Virus record (IMG/VR): IMGVR_UViG_3300013102_000033
Location: 1 to 63,207 of that record
Length of the DNA: 63,207 nt
DNA from: a virus
Direction: 5' to 3' (one strand)
The notes beneath the pieces are model-generated. The model saw only the letters and a program-made list of their open reading frames with translations. It was not told the DNA's origin and ran no database searches. Below are positions 24,467 to 31,811 of this stretch, piece after piece. Position numbers and translations under genes: made by a program. Every line of letters starts with the position of its first letter. The first letter of the stretch is position 1.

Positions 24467-24581
24467 TGTAGCATACCTCCAACTTGCTGTCCTGGTTCAA
24501 CCCCCATTTGCTGGCGATGAAGCCCGGTATTTGAACCAGGACATTTTTGGGGTTTGTCACGTTGACGTTCTTCACGTGCAT
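24369..24581 (-). CDS. AbrB/MazE-like DNA-binding protein
   Basis: 70 residues. VLVQIPGFIASKWGLNQDSK, then LEVCYNEESQSVVVRP, is the swapped-hairpin AbrB pattern of transition-state regulators and antitoxins. It overlaps the nuclease gene by about 98 bases. A perfect 13-bp inverted repeat lies inside the gene (24488-24543) and could be an autoregulatory site. AAAGGCGG precedes the ATG. Confidence 0.65.
   Translation of the reverse strand: MHVKNVNVTNPKNVLVQIPGFIASKWGLNQDSKLEVCYNEESQSVVVRPCKISSGSYPHLKGKRLARLSR
24488..24543. repeat. Perfect 13-bp inverted repeat inside the AbrB-like gene
   Basis: TGTCCTGGTTCAA at 24488-24500 is repeated in inverse at 24531-24543, with 30 bases between. Both arms are coding. 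Possible operator or mRNA hairpin. Confidence 0.6.
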
Positions 24582-24582
24582 T

Positions 24583-26274
24583 CTAAATACCGCCTTTCAA
24601 GTGAGCTAGAACAGCGGCACTCATGTCTCCTTTGTTTGTCAGCGTTTCATGGATAGCCACATCCACTGTACCTTTTGCTATAAAAGTATAGTAGGTACAA
24701 CGTTCAGGCTGCGACGTAATGCTGCCATAGATACGCTCTAAACTTTGCTTGAAGTATTCATACGAATATCCTAAGCTAAAGTAAACAGCTATGTGAGCAT
24801 TAGTCAACGTTAATCCTTTGTCGGCAGACGCTGGGTTAGCAATCAACCATTGAACTTTACCAGCCTTGAAGTCACGAAGAGCTTCGTTCTTTTGTTCATT
24901 GTTTACACCGCCGTAGACTAAAGCACACTTGTCGCCAAGAAGCTCTTTAATGACTCTGAACTCTTCGCGATAGTAGCACCAGATAATAGCTTGGTTATTG
25001 CCAAATGTGTCTAAAAGTTCTACAAGCTTTTCAAACCGGTACATGCTTAGAAGGTAGACTTCCTTCTCAATTTTAATACCGTCATACATGTTCTTGTTCA
25101 TCTTAGCAGCAGCTGTATCCATAATGAAGCCTGACGAAACTTGGTTCAGCTTATTAAGAGCAGCCGCCGTGCTAGGTGAAGTTATAAGAACGTTGTCACC
25201 AAGTTCAAGGTAAAGTTCATTCTTCAACTTAGTGTAGTACTTCTTCAAGTCATCTGGCATCTTAAGCTCAATGATTTCGAAGTCTCTACCGGGTGTAGTC
25301 AGTACATCTTCTTTGTCAACATATAGTGACATGCTTTGTACCAAACTTATGAGCTCGGATTCACGATCCGATTTTACTCTGAGCTTTTGGTACTGCGGGT
25401 TTCTTGATATGTTGTCGAAAAAATATGACGTGAACTGCGCATACGATTGATGAACTCCGTAGAAGTCAATGGACTGAAGTTGCCGATAATATTCCCATTC
25501 ACCATTAGGTGCAGGGGTTCCTGATAGTAAATACCATTTATGGACACTGTAGGCATATTCAACTGCCTCCTTGCCAAACTTAGAGCTATTGCTTTTCATT
25601 GTAGAGCTTTCATCTACAAAGCAGCCATACGCTTTAAGCGCTTCAATCTGCGGCCTGTAGCTAACGAATGATTCGATGTTACAGATATACACGTTTGCTT
25701 TTTGCTTGAACAAGTCTAGCCTTTTCTTCTTTGTATCCGCATGCGTAGATATAATTTTAAGGTCAGGAAACATCGCTGCGGCGTCGGGAAGCCAAGCATT
25801 CTCGATCAAGATAAGCGGACATAAGACAACCCATTTATGATGCGGATTCCTTCGAATGTCGTCTTGGATAATCTGCAGACTCATAGGTGTCTTACCTGTA
25901 CGAGTGTCATAGAAGAACGCGAATCGCTCATTGGCCTTTGCAAGCTGTACACCTAACTGCTGATGTCTCCATAAGAAGGAGCTGCTGTCCTCAATAGGTC
26001 CAGTTGTTAGTAGCAAGTTAGTGTATACACGTCTTAGCATTTCCATCTCATGCAACTGTTGAATAGTCGCAGGAGCTTTGTCGATGTTGTTCTCATCAAT
26101 GCCTCTGAACAGCTTAAGCACAAGGTCAATGTTTCTTGGAGATGTAGTGAATGACGTGAGTGTCCTGTTCTTGTGTATGTATGGAATCTGGGATGCTAAC
26201 AGTTGAGAGTCAGTGTCATTACGATCTACAAGAATTTCGATTCGCCGTTCATTAAACTTGAGCTTGTTTGCCAT
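24583..26274 (-). CDS. SNF2-type DEAD/DEAH helicase
   Basis: 563 residues. Q-like motif LWRHQQLGVQLAKANERFAF, Walker A DTRTGKT, CPLILIENAW (Ia), CFVDESSTMK (DExx variant DESS), LSGTPAP (III), then the second lobe with IIWCYYREEF (IV), LIANPASADKGLTL (V) and FKQSLERIYG (VI, QxxxRxxR-like with the last arginine replaced). Probably an ATP-driven DNA translocase acting in replication, recombination or transcription. The final base-contact arginine finger looks divergent. Confidence 0.88.
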   Translation of the reverse strand: MANKLKFNERRIEILVDRNDTDSQLLASQIPYIHKNRTLTSFTTSPRNIDLVLKLFRGIDENNIDKAPATIQQLHEMEMLRRVYTNLLLTTGPIEDSSSFLWRHQQLGVQLAKANERFAFFYDTRTGKTPMSLQIIQDDIRRNPHHKWVVLCPLILIENAWLPDAAAMFPDLKIISTHADTKKKRLDLFKQKANVYICNIESFVSYRPQIEALKAYGCFVDESSTMKSNSSKFGKEAVEYAYSVHKWYLLSGTPAPNGEWEYYRQLQSIDFYGVHQSYAQFTSYFFDNISRNPQYQKLRVKSDRESELISLVQSMSLYVDKEDVLTTPGRDFEIIELKMPDDLKKYYTKLKNELYLELGDNVLITSPSTAAALNKLNQVSSGFIMDTAAAKMNKNMYDGIKIEKEVYLLSMYRFEKLVELLDTFGNNQAIIWCYYREEFRVIKELLGDKCALVYGGVNNEQKNEALRDFKAGKVQWLIANPASADKGLTLTNAHIAVYFSLGYSYEYFKQSLERIYGSITSQPERCTYYTFIAKGTVDVAIHETLTNKGDMSAAVLAHLKGGI

Positions 26275-26593
26275 GATATAAGCCAGCAGCTATTCTACCA
26301 GAACGACTAGCTTCAGCATTCATGTCTTTTATCTTTTGAGCGATATCTACAGGGTTGACGTCCGTACGAGGTTTAACGCCAAACAGTTCCTCGATCTGAC
26401 GACTTCTGTAGTACACCTGATGACCGATGGTTGCATGAGCAATTCCGCCACGCTTTGCTGTGAGTCTGCCAAGTTCCCTTACTTGATCCAACGTCAATTC
26501 ATATTTCGTCATTACTTCCATCATATCGATGTCAAAACCCTTTGGAGCTTTGTTCACTGCCTTGCGAACCGTCTTCAAGTTACGCGTTTGCAT
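26252..26593 (-). CDS. Helix-turn-helix protein
   Basis: 113 residues from the ATG at 26593 after AAGGTGG. YELTLDQVRELGRLTAKRGG, then IGHQVYYRSRQIEELFG, resembles the MerR-like winged helix found in small DNA-binding proteins. Basic N-terminus. Overlaps the helicase start. First gene after the large structured RNA. Likely a transcription or replication regulator. Confidence 0.6.
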   Translation of the reverse strand: MQTRNLKTVRKAVNKAPKGFDIDMMEVMTKYELTLDQVRELGRLTAKRGGIAHATIGHQVYYRSRQIEELFGVKPRTDVNPVDIAQKIKDMNAEASRSGRIAAGLYHGKQAQV

Positions 26594-26664
26594 GATCGAT
26601 TCCACCTTTTAAAAGATTTTAAAAACTAGTTCAAATAAAAGCGAAATTTACCAAGCCAAAAGAG

Positions 26665-27214
26665 TAAAAAATAATAAGCCAGAAGGCTTTTGGTAAAAGT
26701 GCTTTACGAGAGCTACAATCTCCGTCGCTAAGGTTGCAGCTCTGGTAAAACAGTTTTAGTGGCGCGGCGCCCATGGGATTAAGCGCCGCCGAACAAGGTG
26801 AGGTAGGAGTTGGCAGCTCCAGTGAAGACTACAGCCGTTGCTAGTGAGGCCGCGGAATCTCATAGCATTCGCCTGCAGTGCTTCATTGCAGCTGTCAACA
26901 TATGTACGGCCCGAAGAACACGCCCGCTGGCCTACGGTATTGATGCGTGCCTCCATGCGACATTCAAACCCGTTTAGGAGTGACCGCGGCTGTTAATCTC
27001 CTACGATTGTTTGAATGTCTCATGCAGGCAGGAAGTGGGTGACTTGCACACCCATGTCTCAAGCAAGCGTCGGTGCTGTAGTACATCTACAGACTCTGCT
27101 TACCACCGGCTTCCTATGAAGCATTTGCGTACACTGTCCAGGTGGGCCGGAAGGTTAGCGGCCAACGCAAATGCTTCATACGAAGGAGGAACCGAAGCTC
27201 CTCATCGGTATTTC
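26665..27214 (-). ncRNA. Probable large structured non-coding RNA
   Basis: About 550 bases with no credible gene on either strand but dense inverted repeats: a perfect 16-bp pair (TATGAAGCATTTGCGT, 27115-27130 with 27165-27180), a perfect 11-bp pair (GACATTCAAAC, 26959-26969 with 27009-27019) enclosing TAGGAG/CTCCTA, TTTACcAGAGCTGCAA with its partner at 26703-26718, CTGTAG/CTACAG, GGGTG/CACCC, and GGCGC-rich pairs. On the minus strand it ends in AAGCC-TTCT-GGCTT followed by ATTATTTTTT, a good intrinsic terminator. It starts just after the 27215 stop. The size, hairpin density and phage context recall the GOLLD/ROOL class of ornate RNAs; membership is unproven. Confidence 0.75.
26667..26692 (-). 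terminator. Terminator at the end of the structured RNA
   Basis: Minus strand: AAAAGCC, TTCT loop, GGCTT, then ATTATTTTTT. The hairpin stem can also extend into flanking ACCAA/TTGGT pairs. It fixes the direction of the non-coding RNA as leftward. Confidence 0.7.
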
Positions 27215-27706
27215 TTACAGTTCGCCTTCTACAGGGTGACTGTCTGACGCTTCAGTTTGATCAACAACTGTAGCACCTTCGTCACCGGCAGGAGCCGCTT
27301 CATCAGGAGTCTGAGTAGTAACGGTTTCACCGTCAACAACATCAGTCACTGCTTTTTCCGGTTCGCGCTTAGCTTTTTCAGCCTTAGCTGCATCAACGCG
27401 GGCTTGGTTTTTCGCAATTGTATCAGCGGAAGCTTTACGCTGCGTAGCTTTGTACAGCACGCTGTTAGCGTTGATCAGCTCACGTTTCAACTGCTCATCG
27501 GTCATGCTTTCCAGCTCCAGGCCAGACAATTGGCCGCGGCGCACGGAAGTTTGAACCGGAGTATTTACGATCGCTTCAAGATTCTCAAGTACATAAGCTG
27601 TGGCAACGGATTCATCAGTCACAGTCTTCAGGAACTCGATAAAATCACCGATCGTTTTGAATTCGGGTACTTCTGGTGTTTCCTGAGTTTCAACAACTTC
27701 ACTCAT
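27215..27706 (-). CDS. Hypothetical acidic protein
   Basis: 163 residues. A folded N-terminal part (FKTIGDFIEFLKTVTDESVA...), a helical middle (ELESMTDEQLKRELINANSV, then lysine/alanine-rich helix) and a disordered acidic C-terminal half (DEAAPAGDEGATVVDQTEAS). AGGAGG before the ATG. It directly precedes the structured RNA and shares its promoter, so the two may work together. No family recognised. Confidence 0.7.
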   Translation of the reverse strand: MSEVVETQETPEVPEFKTIGDFIEFLKTVTDESVATAYVLENLEAIVNTPVQTSVRRGQLSGLELESMTDEQLKRELINANSVLYKATQRKASADTIAKNQARVDAAKAEKAKREPEKAVTDVVDGETVTTQTPDEAAPAGDEGATVVDQTEASDSHPVEGEL

Positions 27707-27761
27707 TGGTAATTCCTCCTAATATAGTTTTGCGGGCTTGTGTGTCGCCCTTACATTTATT

Positions 27762-27790
27762 ATTATATCTCTTTTAAGGGGTAAAGTACA
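27762..27790 (-). promoter_or_regulatory. Sigma-A-like promoter before the 27706 gene and structured RNA
   Basis: Minus strand: TGTACT, 17-base spacer, TATAAT. Matches the family consensus. Lies 50-80 bases upstream of the 27706 start codon. Confidence 0.6.
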
Positions 27791-27835
27791 CATTTATTTT
27801 TACGGGTTTCTACAGGCTATTTTGGACTGTGGGCT

Positions 27836-28015
27836 TTATCTTAAATCTTCCAAATGCGTTGGTCTAACTACAATCCATTCATCCAGTGCATTGTAGGTAA
27901 TAGCAATTTGATCACCATTAGACGCAGTGATTACAAGTTGCCCAACTGCATCAATTGATACGTTTCTAACTTTGTGTGTTTTGAGAAAGTCTTGGATCTT
28001 CTGTAAGTCATTCAT
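27836..28015 (-). CDS. Small protein
   Basis: 59 residues (MNDLQKIQDFLKTHKVRNVS...). Beta-rich second half (GQLVITASNGDQIAITYNAL). The ATG overlaps the upstream stop (ATGA) and GGTGG lies nearby. No function recognised. Confidence 0.6.
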   Translation of the reverse strand: MNDLQKIQDFLKTHKVRNVSIDAVGQLVITASNGDQIAITYNALDEWIVVRPTHLEDLR

Positions 28016-28137
28016 TTTATTACCACCTTATCAAGCATGTTTTGAACAGCTGTAGTGTTTTTGTTTTCTTTCTTGCTGTGGCGCCACGCTTTTACACCGC
28101 CGCTTGCTTTCCAACGCATGATTTCATATATGCTCAT
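28012..28137 (-). CDS. Small basic protein
   Basis: 41 residues (MSIYEIMRWKASGGVKAWRH...), very basic in the middle. AAGGAGGTGAT precedes the start and the ATG overlaps the previous stop (TAATG). Likely nucleic-acid binding by charge only. Confidence 0.6.
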   Translation of the reverse strand: MSIYEIMRWKASGGVKAWRHSKKENKNTTAVQNMLDKVVIK

Positions 28138-28289
28138 TATTTATCACCTCCTTGCTTAATAAACTTAACCTGCAATCCGTCATCTTCAAGTACTACAAAC
28201 TTGTCACGCTTCATTTGCTTTGCGTGTTGCTTCTTTTCTTTCTCGTCTGCATATGAATAAGTACGTGTAGTATTCAATAGTTTTGGCAT
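28137..28289 (-). CDS. Small basic protein
   Basis: 50 residues (MPKLLNTTRTYSYADEKEKK..., ending VKFIKQGGDK). AAAGGAGAA precedes the ATG. First gene of a three-gene mini-operon just downstream of the 28300-28560 AT-rich element. No function recognised. Confidence 0.6.
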   Translation of the reverse strand: MPKLLNTTRTYSYADEKEKKQHAKQMKRDKFVVLEDDGLQVKFIKQGGDK

Positions 28290-28299
28290 GTCTGTGTTC

Positions 28300-28560
28300 T
28301 CCTTTTAACTCATTAACCCATTATCTCAATAAACTCAAGCATCCCATTCAATCAGGCACCTTTTTATAAAAGGCCTATATAAGGATTTAAAAAACTATTT
28401 TTGAAAATCAAAATCGAAATTTAAAAAAGTAGCCTGATTGAATGGGTTGAATGAGAAACCTAAGTTAATGAGTTAATGAGTGATTAGTTCAATTGAAAGT
28501 GTTATTTAAGCTTTTTTAGAATATATATATTTATATCTCTATATATACTCTTTTAATTGT
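28300..28560 (-). repeat. AT-rich element, inverted partner of 88-405
   Basis: Read on the minus strand this region matches 88-405 over several blocks; see that entry. Within it AACTCATT/AATGAGTT arms can form a long imperfect hairpin (for example CATTCAATCAGGC at 28352 with GCCTGATTGAATG at 28434). It separates the DUF1256-like gene from the three-gene mini-operon. Confidence 0.75.
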
Positions 28561-29018
28561 TTATTTCTTATCAGGTCCAATAGCGCTGTAGTCATGTCAC
28601 GCGCCAAGCGGTGAACAATAGCGTTATCAACGGTCAGTAGATCAATTGGTTCTCTTGCTGTCCAGCATCTCATTGCAAAGTCACCTATAGGTTCAAGACA
28701 GCTACCATGTAGAATACCAGGAAGTGTGGAACCTTTGATAAAGCTATAATAGTATAGTGGACCCATCTTAGCAATGTGGGCGTCAACTACAATTGTAGGA
28801 ATATCTGGCAACAGTTCTTTAATGCGTTCATCATAATTGCTACGAAGAACCGGAGCAGCCAAGGTACCTACAATGTTTGTGTCCATTAATATGCCGTGAT
28901 TAATTATTGTACCATTAGAATAAAAACCGCCGCGACGCAGTAATTCAGTTCCAACAATAGGTCCAACAGAATCGCCAACAACCTCAGGGTCACCTAAGCA
29001 AAGAACATTACAATACAT
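28539..29018 (-). CDS. YyaC/DUF1256-like protein
   Basis: 159 residues from the ATG at 29018 after GGAGG. The sequence LCLGDPEVVGDSVGPIVGTE, GTLAAPVL, IPTIVVDAHIAK, KGSTLPGILHG and EPIGDFAM follows the conserved order of the DUF1256/YyaC family of sporulation proteins, related to the germination protease fold. Such proteins are normally bacterial; a phage copy suggests interference with, or use of, host sporulation. Activity unknown. Confidence 0.7.
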   Translation of the reverse strand: MYCNVLCLGDPEVVGDSVGPIVGTELLRRGGFYSNGTIINHGILMDTNIVGTLAAPVLRSNYDERIKELLPDIPTIVVDAHIAKMGPLYYYSFIKGSTLPGILHGSCLEPIGDFAMRCWTAREPIDLLTVDNAIVHRLARDMTTALLDLIRNKQLKEYI

Positions 29019-29364
29019 CAACAGAGGCCTCCAGATCATAAGGATAAATGCCTTTGTCTGTTTGCCAAGTACATTGAGGCAATCTTTTAAAGTATTCTGC
29101 ATCTTCAAGCATACGTTCTAAATTGAAGATAACGTTATTAAGCCTTTTTACACTCGCCTCTTCATTAATGCTGTATATACCATTAGGTAAGCTGAAGTTA
29201 GCCCAAGCTACTGTACCTTTGTCGTCTACCTCGTCACTAATGAATATGCCTACAGCGTCACAAGAACCAGTATAACTCATGTGAACCGAATACGTTTTAT
29301 TTGTTACAAGCATACACAGCTTTACAATACGCATTACTTTTTGTTCCACTTTATTTTCTTCCAT
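29008..29364 (-). CDS. Hypothetical protein
   Basis: 118 residues, mixed alpha/beta (VMRIVKLCMLVTNKTYSVHM, VAWANFSLPNGIYSI, then helices). GGGAGG precedes the ATG. Overlaps the DUF1256-like gene by 11 bases, so the two are probably coupled. No family recognised. Confidence 0.65.
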   Translation of the reverse strand: MEENKVEQKVMRIVKLCMLVTNKTYSVHMSYTGSCDAVGIFISDEVDDKGTVAWANFSLPNGIYSINEEASVKRLNNVIFNLERMLEDAEYFKRLPQCTWQTDKGIYPYDLEASVDVL

Positions 29365-29365
29365 T

Positions 29366-29449
29366 TTAATTACCTCCCATTAAATGTAATAACACAGCAC
29401 CAGCCATTAAAATCAATACAGCCAGAAGTTCTTGGTAACCTTCATCCAT
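29366..29449 (-). CDS. Small membrane peptide
   Basis: 27 residues (MDEGYQELLAVLILMAGAVL...), one hydrophobic helix with a charged N-terminus. AGGAGG precedes the ATG and the stop abuts the next gene. First gene of the small leftward operon. Confidence 0.5.
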   Translation of the reverse strand: MDEGYQELLAVLILMAGAVLLHLMGGN

Positions 29450-29464
29450 GTATTTTTCCTCCTC

Positions 29465-29497
29465 ACTTATTTATTATACCCTATTTCCTGGAAAATA
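29465..29497 (-). promoter_or_regulatory. -10 box with overlapping palindrome
   Basis: Minus strand TATAAT (with GGG upstream) lies beside CCTATTTTCC-A-GGAAATAGG, a near-perfect palindrome placed where a repressor would block the promoter. The -35 is weak, so regulation by an activator or repressor is plausible. Confidence 0.45.
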
Positions 29498-29540
29498 GGT
29501 ACGGTAAATTTTATATCGTAAGGAGGCTGCCTCGTGTATA

Positions 29541-29560
29541 TATTATAATAGAAGGAACGG
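29541..29560. repeat. 20-bp element shared with 10387-10406
   Basis: TATATTATAATAGAAGGAAC occurs here and upstream of the polymerase stop near 10387, same strand both times. It holds a TATAAT box on the plus strand. Significance unknown. Confidence 0.5.
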
Positions 29561-29586
29561 GTTTTATTGGGGAGTAAAACCAAAAA

Positions 29587-29698
29587 TTTAACTTGTAACG
29601 AGTGTGTAATACTCAGCACGCGTTCGTGATAGCTAGGTAAGGTGTTTATAAGCCCCTATAAACCACGGACCCGTATTAAAGGTTTTACGAGTCCGTAA
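29587..29698 (-). promoter_or_regulatory. 111-bp multi-palindrome element, copy 2
   Basis: Same orientation as the 12860 copy: ACTTGTAACGAGT, CGTGATAGCTAGG, GTTTATAAG, CACGGACCCGTA paired with TACGAGTCCG. The pairing base change between copies (C-C in one, T-G in another) keeps or improves the stem on the minus strand. Lies upstream of the 29449 operon. Confidence 0.7.
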
Positions 29699-29724
29699 TT
29701 TATTCTTATTGCGCTAAATACTTC

Positions 29725-29762
29725 TTAAGAAAAGAACTACAGTTTCCTGTAATTCTTTCTTT
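29725..29762 (-). terminator. Terminator after the tailspike gene
   Basis: Minus strand: AAAGAATTACAG, GAAA loop, CTGTAGTTCTTT, then TCTTAAG. A 12-bp stem with one wobble. Ends late transcription before the early region. The plus strand also shows a T-rich tail, so it may work in both directions. Confidence 0.7.
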
Positions 29763-29789
29763 TAATGAATAGTTTATTCCTTTAGCGAA

Positions 29790-31811
29790 TTAAACTGTTG
29801 CTCCTGTTGCATCTTTCCAAGCCGAACCACCCCACCAAATCGGTTTCTGTAGCGTGGTGTCGAAATACTGGAATCCAACAGTTGAAACGGTTGGTCGATT
29901 GGCGGTTGTCCCTGCATTAATGTTTGGCATCGTCCATCCATACCAACTGTTATCTGCATTATTTATATTTCTTCGATACACTTTACCATCTAAGGTTTCG
30001 TATAACTGGTAATTAAAGGACACATCATCATTGAGTCTAAACGTCGAAAAATAGCCGCCAGCCCCGCCAGGAAAACCATTAGCACTAGCAAATGCAGTTG
30101 TAATTGGTGTTATGGTAATGGTATTGCTCAGAAAACCAGTAATGAGCGTAGACAGCGTAAAAGCATTATTGGCCGTGTACTCTGTTCTGTTTTTCCACTG
30201 AATCCTTTTCCACGAGTTATCCCCCACGCTAAAAAATAGATAATTGGCATTGTAGGCTATGTTTCCCTCAACACCTGTAGCGCTAGATGCTAAATCTGTA
30301 GAAGAATGTACCGGATAATTCACTATAGTTGGGGACATAGAAGTTCCTTCGATGGCGTATAAGCTGTCTACGTACATAATATCGTTTGCCAGCCCGTTCG
30401 TTGTAACTCGACCTATGTTTAGCTGTAATACGGTGGCAGATGCTCCGACCAATTGTTTTGCAGAAATAAAGTGCCAGTTCCCATCGCGAGGTACAGGATC
30501 ACTCAATGTGAAATTAATGCCGTCTTGTATTCCTAATCTCATTTCTCCGGTGTTGGTATTCGGACACATCACCCAAGCACCAGCAGTTACCCATTTTCCT
30601 TTGAAATTATCTACATTTCGCATGCTGTAAGCGATATACCGATTCGATGTTGTTGATCTTAAAATTTTCATGCTGTATTTTCCAGAACGCACCGAGGACG
30701 TATTTAAAGTTACATTCACATCAGAGGGGTAAGCATTGATATAATCCATTAATCCATTTAGTTCAAAGTTGTAATTTTCAACCAAATTGCGTTTGCTATC
30801 GTCTGGTGAATTTTCACCGTCCGAGGAAAATCCTGAGCCGTCACAAGACACAACAAAGTGCGGATTGGCCTCTCCTTTTACATAGTCTCCTGTATCAATT
30901 AAATTTCCGATCTCTTCTATGGCTTCATTAACATTGACAATTTCAATATTTAAAGACTGTATATATTCAATGATATCTCTCAAGTATTGCTGTTGTGTGG
31001 CATCGAAAACAGGATTTCCCGGATGTAATTCAAAAATAAGGTACTCGTTGTTTTCTCGACATGCATCGACGTGGCTTTTATAGTATTCGTATGTGTCTGT
31101 TCCAGTACCAGCATCAAAATAAGACCCTAGAGCAACCCTATTCATCCGATATGTTGCTAAAGGGAAGTCATTTCTTCCGTTATACGAAATTGCCCCCGTT
31201 CGATAATATTTTCTTGCGAGTCTGCGAACACGCTCGTCTTCACTTCCAAATGGATAGATAATCGTATTGACTTCGTATCCCATCGATTTAAGTGTTTCCT
31301 TAGAGTCTCGCAGCTCGCTTTCTATTGCATCCTCGGTGGTTAGTTCAGCTAAATGTGCATGGTTCACTGTATGGGACATGACCTCCCATCCTAAACCATA
31401 CAACACATCAATGTGTGATTTCGCCATATATCCTGAATTACCGATAAAACTACTAATCAATGCTACACCACAGGTAATTCCATAAAACTCAAAGATAGCC
31501 TTTAATATAGTGAAATCTTGTATTGTTCCGTCATCCGATACAAAACTAATCATGGGCCTTCTTTGTCTTAATGCAAGTCTCATAGCTCCAGGGACATTTA
31601 TTTTTTCACCTTGGTTAGTTCCGTTGAGAGTATTCTCAGTATCCACCAACTGTTCATTAAGTGTAATAATATCTTCCTTTTTAGAAAGTTCCATATTTCC
31701 TGTATTAGTGCCTACAAAGTACCTTTTGGTGTCTGTAGTTAAAGCTACTTGCCCCTCCAATAAGGTGGGCAAGTTAGCTTCAAGGCCTCTAAAAATTTGA
31801 TAGTCTGGCAT
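29790..31811 (-). CDS. Tail fibre with NodB-type polysaccharide deacetylase domain
   Basis: 673 residues. Residues 1-45 (GLEANLPTLLEGQVALTTDT, KRYFVG) resemble the N-terminal attachment domain of tropism proteins such as Mtd. Residues 86-300 form a NodB deacetylase: SFVSDDGT (DD 93-94), SHTVNHAH (metal histidines 147 and 151), YPFGSED and FELHPGN. A carbohydrate-binding-like beta domain (350-490) and a pyocin-knob-like tail follow, ending FQYFDTTLQKPIWWGGSAW. Probably trims acetyl groups from surface polysaccharide during adsorption. Base composition is more AT-rich than its neighbour, suggesting exchange. Confidence 0.8.
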   Translation of the reverse strand: MPDYQIFRGLEANLPTLLEGQVALTTDTKRYFVGTNTGNMELSKKEDIITLNEQLVDTENTLNGTNQGEKINVPGAMRLALRQRRPMISFVSDDGTIQDFTILKAIFEFYGITCGVALISSFIGNSGYMAKSHIDVLYGLGWEVMSHTVNHAHLAELTTEDAIESELRDSKETLKSMGYEVNTIIYPFGSEDERVRRLARKYYRTGAISYNGRNDFPLATYRMNRVALGSYFDAGTGTDTYEYYKSHVDACRENNEYLIFELHPGNPVFDATQQQYLRDIIEYIQSLNIEIVNVNEAIEEIGNLIDTGDYVKGEANPHFVVSCDGSGFSSDGENSPDDSKRNLVENYNFELNGLMDYINAYPSDVNVTLNTSSVRSGKYSMKILRSTTSNRYIAYSMRNVDNFKGKWVTAGAWVMCPNTNTGEMRLGIQDGINFTLSDPVPRDGNWHFISAKQLVGASATVLQLNIGRVTTNGLANDIMYVDSLYAIEGTSMSPTIVNYPVHSSTDLASSATGVEGNIAYNANYLFFSVGDNSWKRIQWKNRTEYTANNAFTLSTLITGFLSNTITITPITTAFASANGFPGGAGGYFSTFRLNDDVSFNYQLYETLDGKVYRRNINNADNSWYGWTMPNINAGTTANRPTVSTVGFQYFDTTLQKPIWWGGSAWKDATGATV

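Noticed and set aside
26756-26956. 66-codon minus-strand open frame inside the structured region
   Set aside because: No ribosome-binding site, cysteine/arginine-rich composition, and the same bases form conserved-looking stems.
29790-31811. Diversity-generating retroelement around the Mtd-like fibre
   Set aside because: No reverse transcriptase gene or template repeat is visible anywhere in the window; the Mtd resemblance is limited to the attachment domain.
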